DNA from: Maribacter sp. 1_MG-2023
Lineage (GTDB): Bacteria; Bacteroidota; Bacteroidia; Flavobacteriales; Flavobacteriaceae
Direction: 5' to 3'
Length of the DNA stretch: 64,000 nt
Assembly (NCBI RefSeq): GCF_030547005.1
Contig: NZ_JAUOPN010000001.1
Location: forward strand, 1 to 64,000
The position numbers and the translations under genes were made by a program. The notes under the pieces were generated by a model that worked only from the letters and a program-made list of their open reading frames with translations, searched no databases and was not told where the DNA came from. Position 1 is the stretch's first letter. Every line of letters starts with the position of its first letter. This document shows, piece by piece, positions 6,911 through 13,708 of this stretch.

Positions 6911-7474
6911 TTATTCAAACCTTAAATTTATATCAAGGTTTTTTTTCATTTCTTTAAATTCACTTTTGCTTAATGGTCCATTAATTTTCAATTCTTTTTT
7001 CTCAATGATATAATAATTTTCCTTATTCGCTTTCATTTTTTGAATCGATGAAGTTTTTTCTATAAGTTCGCTTGTGTATTTTTCAGAATAAATGCTATTA
7101 TTTTCCGATTCGTCTAATTTCGCTAAATAGTTCTCATTTAGGTCAAGATATTTTTTGTCATACGTGAAGTATGTTTCAGGCATAAATATCATATTTTGAA
7201 TTAAACGAGAATTCTGTTCGATGTCGAAGTTCTGTTTTACAATAATGAAATCAGAATTATATTCATAGTTATCAATATCAGATAAGATAACAGGAAATTT
7301 TTCATTATTCTCAAGTCGATAAATTCCATTTCCGCCGAAAGTTGTTACATCGAAAATTATTTCTTGAAATGGAATATAATAGAAATTGTTTCCAAGATTA
7401 ATTTCTTCTTCATTGTTACAAGAGAATAAAAAAACAGAAACTAATAAACACAAAAAATCACTTTTAGTTTTCAT
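6911..7474 (-). CDS. Small lipoprotein (cassette 8, next to the recombinase)
   Basis: 187 residues with a lipoprotein signal peptide; the lipobox ends LFSC with the lipidated cysteine at C19. The mature part is rich in N, E, K and Y, with no recognised domain. It should be anchored in the periplasmic or outer-membrane face. It is the first cassette after the recombinase gene. Its ends GTTAGCAGC (6896-6904) and GCTGCTAAC (7541-7549) match over nine bases. By integron logic this would be the most recently acquired cassette. Function unknown. Confidence 0.75.
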   Translation of the reverse strand: MKTKSDFLCLLVSVFLFSCNNEEEINLGNNFYYIPFQEIIFDVTTFGGNGIYRLENNEKFPVILSDIDNYEYNSDFIIVKQNFDIEQNSRLIQNMIFMPETYFTYDKKYLDLNENYLAKLDESENNSIYSEKYTSELIEKTSSIQKMKANKENYYIIEKKELKINGPLSKSEFKEMKKNLDINLRFE

Positions 7475-7540
7475 TCGTTATTCAAGTTTTTTGTAGATAG
7501 CTTTTTAAATTTCATATTTTCAGGAGTTGAGTGAGTAATT

Positions 7541-7593
7541 GCTGCTAACAATTGTATAAGGTAACAAGTTACTTTATATCTATTTTAGAATCA
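7541..7593 (-). other. attI-like half-site downstream of the recombinase gene
   Basis: Between the recombinase stop and cassette 8 lies GCTGCTAAC followed by AATTGTATAAGGTAAC. The AAC plus a five-base spacer plus TATAAG resembles one arm of the repeat elements (compare AAC-AATGGC-TATAAG in element 4). No second pairing arm follows, so this is a single half-site rather than a hairpin element. That is the expected difference between an integron attI site and an attC site. The role is inferred. Confidence 0.65.
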
Positions 7594-8721
7594 CTAATCT
7601 AATGGATTTTTAATTTCTTTAAAAGTATTTGTAGCAACATGAGTGTAAATTTCTGTTGTTTTACTTGAGCCATGCCCTAAAAGTACTTGAATCTGCCTAA
7701 GGTCAACATTAGATTCTAAAAGATGTGTAGCAAAACTATGACGAAGTGTATGTGGTGACACATTTTGTTTTATACCTGCTTTATTAGCCGCTTGTTTAAC
7801 GATTTGTACTACGCTTTCTGGGCTATATTTTCCTCCTTTGCGCCCTTCGAAAAGAAATTCTTTAGGCTTCCATTCCTTAAAATACATCCTCAAATCTTTG
7901 AGTGTATTCTTCGATAAAAGAGTAAGTCGGTCTTTATTGCCTTTAGCTCCTTCAACTCTTATAAGCATTCGTTTGCTATCAATATCATTTAGTTTTAGGT
8001 TCAAAAGCTCGCTACGGCGCAAACCAGAACCATACAGAAGTTGTACAATACATCTGTGCTTTAAGTTGTTGGTATGTTCAATAATAGCTATTACTTCCTC
8101 TTTTGAAATGACTTTGGGTAGTTTATATTCTTTTCTTGGACGTTCTATTTCATATAATCTATTGGGCATTCCCAATACGGTTTCGTAGTAAAACTTAATC
8201 GAATTAATTACTTGATTTAAGTACGAGTTAGATACGTTTTTATGTATTAGAATCTGTAAAAAGGCACGTATGTCGCTTTCATCAAGTGTTTCTAGTTTAC
8301 TTTCCTTATAATGGTTAATAAACATTTCAAAAAAGGTTACATATGTTTTAACGGTGCTGTTGGCATACTTTTTTAGTTCTAGCTTCAGTAAATATTCCTC
8401 TGGGCACAAACGGTATTCAGCAACTGTTTTTCTATTTCTAAACCATTGTACATCTACTTTTTCATTGTTGGTACTAATAGGTTTGTTGCTGTAGAATTTA
8501 TTGTAATTGATCCATATAATACCTTTAAAAGTATTGAAGAGTATACCCATATTTTCTTTAGTGTTGGGTATATAGGCCATATTATACTGTTGGCTCCATT
8601 TAGGGTCGGGTAACCCCTTGATCAAGTTCTGTATCAACTTGTCTGGCGAAAATTTAATGCCGATCATTTTCTGATCTTTAATCATTAAATGATATAAGGT
8701 TATTGATCTTAACGGATTCAT
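7594..8721 (-). CDS. Tyrosine recombinase of the cassette array
   Basis: 375 residues. An N-terminal stretch of about 90 residues carries a 'YIPNTKEN' motif. A SAM-like core-binding domain covers about 105-190 and the catalytic domain about 200-370. The full catalytic set is visible: R235, K263, H324, R327, H350 and Y359. Only about 60 residues separate K263 from H324, as in XerC/XerD, so the additional domain of integron integrases (IntI) is absent. The gene points toward the array, the same direction as the cassettes, with the attI-like half-site just past its stop. Probably catalyses cassette insertion and excision; this is inference from position. Confidence 0.9.
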   Translation of the reverse strand: MNPLRSITLYHLMIKDQKMIGIKFSPDKLIQNLIKGLPDPKWSQQYNMAYIPNTKENMGILFNTFKGIIWINYNKFYSNKPISTNNEKVDVQWFRNRKTVAEYRLCPEEYLLKLELKKYANSTVKTYVTFFEMFINHYKESKLETLDESDIRAFLQILIHKNVSNSYLNQVINSIKFYYETVLGMPNRLYEIERPRKEYKLPKVISKEEVIAIIEHTNNLKHRCIVQLLYGSGLRRSELLNLKLNDIDSKRMLIRVEGAKGNKDRLTLLSKNTLKDLRMYFKEWKPKEFLFEGRKGGKYSPESVVQIVKQAANKAGIKQNVSPHTLRHSFATHLLESNVDLRQIQVLLGHGSSKTTEIYTHVATNTFKEIKNPLD

Positions 8722-8773
8722 TTTGTAAGAATAATCTAAATTAAAAATATTAGCCGTATATTAACCAACTAAT

Positions 8774-9163
8774 ATGCGTTTAATGTCGTTTATGAAAAAA
8801 AGATGTCCAGAATGTAATATTGAAGTGAAAGGTAGATCCGATAAGAAATTTTGTTCGGCAAAATGTAAGTCTATACATCAATATGAAAACGTACAAAAAC
8901 AAGAGGTTTTCTATTTAATGGTCGACAAACAATTGAAAAAAAATAGAAGACTTTTAAAAAAGTATAATAAATCTGGCTACACCACGGTAAGAAGTAAAGA
9001 ACTTTTAAATGACGGATTCAATCCCAAATATTTCACGCATTATTGGAAAACAAAGAAAGGTGAGCTCTATTTGTTTTGTTACGATTTTGGATTTTTGAGC
9101 ATGAATAAGAATGGAGTACAGAAATACTTAATAGTACAGTGGCAAGATTATATGTATAATTAG
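8774..9163 (+). CDS. Small zinc-finger protein divergent from the recombinase
   Basis: 129 residues with a CPEC...CSAKC zinc-binding motif in the first 35 residues, then a basic, lysine-rich region and an aromatic C-terminal part. The start may be the ATG at 8774 or, more in keeping with the family, 8792 (MKKRCPEC). It is transcribed away from the recombinase with only 52 bases between them, so the two promoters share this gap. A DNA-binding or accessory role for the recombinase is possible but not shown. A strong terminator follows. Confidence 0.75.
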   Translation: MRLMSFMKKRCPECNIEVKGRSDKKFCSAKCKSIHQYENVQKQEVFYLMVDKQLKKNRRLLKKYNKSGYTTVRSKELLNDGFNPKYFTHYWKTKKGELYLFCYDFGFLSMNKNGVQKYLIVQWQDYMYN

Positions 9164-9171
9164 AACAACAT

Positions 9172-9202
9172 AAAAAAGGATGGTCAATGACCATCCTTTT
9201 TT
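9172..9202. terminator. Bidirectional terminator after the zinc-finger gene
   Basis: AAAAAAGGATGGTCA and TGACCATCCTTTTTT form a near-perfect hairpin with an A-run on one side and a T-run on the other. It separates the accessory region from the chromosomal genes. Confidence 0.85.
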
Positions 9203-9339
9203 CTTAAAATATATCTTAACTGTATAGAATAAAACAATACGGACTCAAACGCCATGAACTATTTAAAATAGCGCAGCTGCATAGTACATGGTATTTTTAT
9301 TAAATCTGTTAAGTGCTATTAACGTAAACCGTAGTTTAT

Positions 9340-10125
9340 TTAGAGCGACTTCAATAATCCGCCATCAATAGGAATATTCGTTCCTGTAATATAAGCGGCG
9401 TTATCAGATGCCAAGAAAGCTGCTAAATACCCATATTCTTTTGGGTCGCCAATTCGCTGCACTGCTACTCTAGATTCCATTTCTTTTCTTACTTGGCTTT
9501 GTTCAATACCTAATTGTTCCGCTTTTTTGGCATTAAGCTGCGCAATACGGTCCGTGTCAAAATAACCGGTGAGTACGTTATTTACTGTAATATTATGTTT
9601 GCCAACATCGGTAGCTAAAGATTTTGCCCAAGTGACCACGGCAGCTCTAATGGAGTTAGATAGTGCCAAGTATGATAATGGTTCTTTTACAGAGACCGAA
9701 GCTACATTGATAATACGTCCCCAATTATTTTCTGTCATGGACTGCAAAGCCAATTCAGTTGTAAAGACCACGGTTTTAAATAGCAAATCAAATGCGGTTT
9801 GATAGTCATCAACTTTTTTCTCTAAAGCGCTACCTGCAGCCGGACCTTGGGTATTATTAACCAATATATCTACCGTGTTGTTTTCAAAGTAGGTGCTTAT
9901 TACCTGTTTGTAATCTTTGAAATTATTGAAATCTACGGCTAGGTATTGGTGTTGCTGACCTTGGTCTGTAGGTAAGTCATTTACTATATGGTTTAATTTT
10001 TCTTCGCTATGAGACATTAAGGTTACACTGGCACCACTTTCTGCTAACTGTTGCGCAATTGCTTTACCAATACCACCGCTACTACCACCAACTAATGCTT
10101 TTCTCTTTTTTAAAGATATATTCAT
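9340..10125 (-). CDS. SDR family oxidoreductase with altered catalytic residues
   Basis: 261 residues with a Rossmann fold. The cofactor motif GGSSGGIG (residues 13-20) is typical of NAD(P)-dependent SDRs. The usual NNAG motif reads NNTQG. Where classical SDRs have YxxxK, the alignment with the following AAVxxxAKSLA helix gives S and R. This matches an SDR subgroup with 'LxLSNxxR' at this place, so chemistry may differ from ordinary ketoreductases. It lies 54 bases after the cupin gene at 10180-10497 on the same strand, probably in one operon. Substrate unknown. Confidence 0.85.
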   Translation of the reverse strand: MNISLKKRKALVGGSSGGIGKAIAQQLAESGASVTLMSHSEEKLNHIVNDLPTDQGQQHQYLAVDFNNFKDYKQVISTYFENNTVDILVNNTQGPAAGSALEKKVDDYQTAFDLLFKTVVFTTELALQSMTENNWGRIINVASVSVKEPLSYLALSNSIRAAVVTWAKSLATDVGKHNITVNNVLTGYFDTDRIAQLNAKKAEQLGIEQSQVRKEMESRVAVQRIGDPKEYGYLAAFLASDNAAYITGTNIPIDGGLLKSL

Positions 10126-10179
10126 TTTTAAAATTTTTAAATTAGGTAACTGAGCGTAGCCGAAGTTAATTACTAAATT

Positions 10180-10497
10180 CTATCTGTATTCTTCTCTAGT
10201 TGGGCTAAAAACATCTAACAATTTACATGGGGTCAAGGCAATGCCACTATGCTTTTTATGCGGGGCAATTACTACGATGTCACCTGGGCGGTACACCTTT
10301 GTAGTTCCATCTAAAGTGAATTCAAAATCACCTTCCATAACATGCATGATCTGCTCGTTCATGTGAGCATGTTCAGGTACTGTGGCGCCTTTTTCTACAT
10401 CCCAAAATGCCATACTCATGTTTTCAGAATGTACCAATTTGCCATGTAAACCAGGCATAATCTCTTTTGACGGAATTGTAGAAAGGTTATAGTTCAT
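10180..10497 (-). CDS. Small cupin-domain protein
   Basis: 105 residues, one complete cupin barrel. Metal ligands are visible in PEHAHMNEQ (first motif) and in HKKHSG near residue 81 (second motif). No signal peptide, so cytoplasmic. Located directly upstream of the SDR gene, suggesting a joint role in modifying a small molecule. A perfect palindrome sits immediately before its start codon and may be an operator for the pair. Confidence 0.85.
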   Translation of the reverse strand: MNYNLSTIPSKEIMPGLHGKLVHSENMSMAFWDVEKGATVPEHAHMNEQIMHVMEGDFEFTLDGTTKVYRPGDIVVIAPHKKHSGIALTPCKLLDVFSPTREEYR

Positions 10498-10500
10498 TAT

Positions 10501-10522
10501 TCTTTAGTTTAAGAACTAAAGA
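10501..10522. promoter_or_regulatory. Perfect palindrome before the cupin-SDR pair
   Basis: TCTTTAGTT and AACTAAAGA are exact inverse repeats separated by four bases, three bases upstream of the cupin start codon. The size and symmetry suit a dimeric repressor. No regulator gene is adjacent. Confidence 0.55.
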
Positions 10523-10578
10523 TACTAGAATCTGTCGCAATTTTATAATAGATGTTCGTCTAGAAATGTTGTTTTCGG

Positions 10579-12750
10579 TTAGTTGCCGTATTCCCAATCA
10601 AGTACTACAAATTCGCAGCGTCTGTTCCACTCATGATCTTCTTCAGAACAGGCTTCTTCAGTTGCACAAACTACAATAGGTTTTGATTCTCCGTATCCTT
10701 TTGAAACCACTCTGCCAGATTCAATTCCGTTTTTAACCAAGAAATCTTTGGCAGAATCGGCACGTTTTTGAGATAGGTCTTTGTTATAGCTTTTATTGCC
10801 ACGAATATCTGTATGGGTGCCAATTTCAATGACCATACCTGGGTTTTTCTTCATGATATCGATAACGGTCTGTAAACGTTCGCGAGACTCTCTTCTTAGA
10901 TACCATAAACTATAATCGAAATGTATTTCTTCGGTCTGTATAACGGTACGGTCGCTCTCTTTTACTAAAGCTTCTTCTGTAGCTATGGCATCGGCTATTT
11001 TCTTTGCCAGTGCCTTCTCCGTTTTTGCTTTCTCGGCAATGCGCTGTTGCGTTAAACGTTCAGCTTCTTCAATACGTTGTTTTTCTGCTAATAGATCGGC
11101 TTTTTTATCTGCCTCTAACTTTTTAGCAGCCATTTGTTCGGTGCGTAGTTTTTCAGCTTCTTGCTTTTCTTGTAATGCCAGTGCTTCTGTTTTTTGCTTT
11201 TCTAGGATGGAATATAAAGGCATGGAAGCATCATGTTCGGCATTTCTTTCTTTTGTACTGCGGATGTTTTTGGCATTACCCTCATACCCACTTTTTTCTG
11301 CTTTTACTTCGTAGGATGCTTTACAGACAATATTAAAATCGAACGCACCATTTTCTTTGGTAATGCATGTGGCTATGACCTCGTTTTCTGCATTTGTTAA
11401 AGTTACCGTTGCATTGGCTAACGGTAGGGTAGTGGTGCGATCCGTAATAATACCGGCAATAAATTGTTCACAATCTTCAATTGATAATTCTTTGGTGATG
11501 CTAAAACTGTAGATGTCATCGCTACCCTTACCAGATGGTCTGTTCGATGCAAAATAACCTGATGCATTATCTGTATTCAATACATATGAGAAATCATCAT
11601 AACCACTGTTTACTGGTAATCCTAAATTATCCGGATGCTGAAATAATCCCTTTTCATTTTTAGAAACAAAGACATCTAGAAGTCCGAAACCTGGGTGACC
11701 GTTAGATGAAAAGTAAAGTGAATTATCCGAAGCTATAAATGGAAATTGTTCCTTCTTATCCGTATTAATTACACTACCTAAATTTACGGGAGTGCTAAAC
11801 GAATTGTCGGCTTGTAGGCTTGTTTCATAAATATCGAAAGAACCGAATCCGCCTGGTCTATCCGAAGAAAAATATAATTTCGTGGCATCTGCATTTAAAG
11901 CTGGGTGCTCATTAGAATAATCGTCGCTATTAAATGACAGTTCGGTAATATTTTTCCATTCGCCTTCAACTAGATTAGCCCTATATATTTTTAAATTGGA
12001 TACCTTTTTGTCATCGGTTTTACGCTTACCATGGTTATAGTTGTTACGGGTAAAATACATCGTGTTTCCGTCAGGTGAAATTGTAAAAGAACCTTCGTGT
12101 AATTTTGTATTGATCGTATTTGATAGGCTTGTACTAATACTATCGCCCAGTTGTTCTTGCTCTATTGGGTGTGTATAGATATCTAGATACTGCTGATTGT
12201 TCCACCGGTATGTTTTTAAAGCTGATTTTTTATGTGCTGCGGTGTACCAAATAGCATCACCTACCTGCATTGCCCCAAATTCTGATGTTGTTGTATTCAG
12301 ATTGCTGTTTGCAATAGCGAAACGATTACCGATCGCTTTTACATTTTCTAAGTATATATTCTCTTCTTTTAGTTGTTGCAACTTTTCCGTACTACCTTCT
12401 TTGGTGTAATAATCAAAAAATACCTGCCCGGCTTCGTCATATTCGCCAATAGCTTTCAAAGACTGGTTCAGCTTAAAATAATACTGGGCATCTACCGTAT
12501 CTCCATAATTGGAAATAAGGTAGCGGTACCAACGTGCCGATGCTTTTAGATCAAAAGTATGGTAATAGCTATCTGCCAAGTTTTTTACGACCAAACTGCT
12601 TTTATTGCTAGGTAATGCTGCTTCGTACAAGGCAATGGCATCTGCATAGTATTTCTTTTCAAATAGGTCGTTGGCACGTTTTAAGTCTTGTGACCATGTC
12701 GTTTGAAATACTCCTAAAAATAGGATGATATAAATATGTAAGTTTTTCAT
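10579..12750 (-). CDS. OmpA family protein with PD40 repeats (type IX secretion partner)
   Basis: 723 residues from the ATG at 12750, chosen because a signal peptide (ending TWSQ) follows directly. Domains in order: a TPR-like helical region, a PD40/WD40-like beta-propeller segment (repeated 'SSDRPGG', 'SSNG', 'ASNRPSG' motifs), a carboxypeptidase-regulatory-like fold, an A/E/K-rich coiled coil and a C-terminal OmpA domain (NKDLSQKRADSAKDFL, GYGESKPI) that binds peptidoglycan. The start lies one base after the stop of the PorP/SprF gene. Such trios in Bacteroidota link a secreted CTD protein, an outer-membrane partner and a wall anchor. Confidence 0.9.
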   Translation of the reverse strand: MKNLHIYIILFLGVFQTTWSQDLKRANDLFEKKYYADAIALYEAALPSNKSSLVVKNLADSYYHTFDLKASARWYRYLISNYGDTVDAQYYFKLNQSLKAIGEYDEAGQVFFDYYTKEGSTEKLQQLKEENIYLENVKAIGNRFAIANSNLNTTTSEFGAMQVGDAIWYTAAHKKSALKTYRWNNQQYLDIYTHPIEQEQLGDSISTSLSNTINTKLHEGSFTISPDGNTMYFTRNNYNHGKRKTDDKKVSNLKIYRANLVEGEWKNITELSFNSDDYSNEHPALNADATKLYFSSDRPGGFGSFDIYETSLQADNSFSTPVNLGSVINTDKKEQFPFIASDNSLYFSSNGHPGFGLLDVFVSKNEKGLFQHPDNLGLPVNSGYDDFSYVLNTDNASGYFASNRPSGKGSDDIYSFSITKELSIEDCEQFIAGIITDRTTTLPLANATVTLTNAENEVIATCITKENGAFDFNIVCKASYEVKAEKSGYEGNAKNIRSTKERNAEHDASMPLYSILEKQKTEALALQEKQEAEKLRTEQMAAKKLEADKKADLLAEKQRIEEAERLTQQRIAEKAKTEKALAKKIADAIATEEALVKESDRTVIQTEEIHFDYSLWYLRRESRERLQTVIDIMKKNPGMVIEIGTHTDIRGNKSYNKDLSQKRADSAKDFLVKNGIESGRVVSKGYGESKPIVVCATEEACSEEDHEWNRRCEFVVLDWEYGN

Positions 12751-12751
12751 T

Positions 12752-13705
12752 TTAGTAGAATCTAGGAGATTTATCATAGCCTTTTTTGAGTCCCCAAAGG
12801 TCTAGGTCGAACAGCACGAAAATTTCGTGTGATCCATTATTGAATGCGCCTAAATTAGACAAGGTGTAATCATAAGCATAGCCTATGCGAACAGAGGGTA
12901 TGACCGCAATATTGAACATGGCATTGACAGAGTCATCTAACCTGTATGAGACACCACCTTCAAAGCGATTGTTGAATAATGCGTTGAAAGATACATCTGC
13001 GGTAATAGGTGCGCCCGATACCATTTTGGTCAATACAGATGGCTTTAGTTTTAAGTTAGAATTAATGTCAAATACATAACCTGCCATACCAAAAAGGTGA
13101 ATGGCTTCTGAGCCAATGCGGTTAAGCCCATCTCTATTTTCTAAATGTTTAGAGGTCAATAAATTTGGAATAGACAGACCTGCGTAAAACTTATCTCTGT
13201 TATAAAATGCACCGATACCCAAATTTGGGAAGGTGTTGTTCATATTTTCACTAAAGGCAGGGTCATCTTGAACCTCTGGTAGCCTGAATCCGTTAAAATT
13301 AGTTTCGAAGGTAGTGATACCACCTTTTAATCCTAAACTTAAATTACTTTGCTCATCTAGCTTAAGTATATAAGCAAAATCAACATAGATATTATTTTCT
13401 TTCAACGAACCGTCGCCAATATCATCTGATATAATGGATGCGCCCATTTCAATTTTTTCCGATAACGGCGTGTGGGCGAAAAAGGTCAGCGTTTTTGGTG
13501 CGCCAATAGCATTTTCCCATTGGGTTCTGTATAGCGTACCAAAATTAAGCATGCCAGGTTCATTGGTCGTGTAAGCAGGATTGACCACATTCATGTTATA
13601 CATATATTGTGTATACTGCGGGTCTTGCTGTGCCTGCGTTTTTAAAAGGAACAAAAGCATAAGGATGCAAATACCCCAAGGTGTGTTTGTTAATTTCTTG
13701 TGCAT
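12752..13705 (-). CDS. PorP/SprF family type IX secretion membrane protein
   Basis: 317 residues with a signal peptide (ending TQAQ), followed by the family hallmark QDPQYTQYMYNMNVVNPAY. The rest is a predicted outer-membrane beta-barrel. PorP/SprF proteins are known partners that allow specific type B CTD proteins to be exported and anchored; SprF serves SprB in Flavobacterium. Placement between the CTD protein gene, 3 bases upstream, and the OmpA gene supports a dedicated role for the 13709-16561 product. Confidence 0.93.
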   Translation of the reverse strand: MHKKLTNTPWGICILMLLFLLKTQAQQDPQYTQYMYNMNVVNPAYTTNEPGMLNFGTLYRTQWENAIGAPKTLTFFAHTPLSEKIEMGASIISDDIGDGSLKENNIYVDFAYILKLDEQSNLSLGLKGGITTFETNFNGFRLPEVQDDPAFSENMNNTFPNLGIGAFYNRDKFYAGLSIPNLLTSKHLENRDGLNRIGSEAIHLFGMAGYVFDINSNLKLKPSVLTKMVSGAPITADVSFNALFNNRFEGGVSYRLDDSVNAMFNIAVIPSVRIGYAYDYTLSNLGAFNNGSHEIFVLFDLDLWGLKKGYDKSPRFY

Positions 13706-13708
13706 GGG

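Larger units (their letters stand above)
76..7593 (-). mobile_element. Integron-like gene cassette array, eight cassettes
   Basis: Cassettes measured core to core are 76-650, 837-1386, 1572-3082, 3200-4051, 4169-4698, 4882-5651, 5833-6712 and 6896-7549. On the + strand each begins GTT-N7-G-TTT and ends with the inverse AAA-T-N7'-AAC. N7 differs between cassettes but is inverse-complementary within each, with an extra mismatch at position 10 in the first and last cassettes. Seven non-coding elements with inverted-repeat arms separate them. All nine genes are on the minus strand, start 18-82 bases after a core and end within about 120 bases of the next. The recombinase gene follows at 7594-8721. 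This is integron cassette logic, but the recombinase is not an IntI. Mobility is inferred. Confidence 0.85.

Noticed and set aside
1..7593. CRISPR-like array
   Set aside because: Spacing between repeats is gene-sized, the repeats are 123-192 bp hairpins and no cas genes are present.
7594..8721. Calling the recombinase IntI
   Set aside because: The segment between the catalytic lysine and the HxxR box is too short for the IntI-specific domain.
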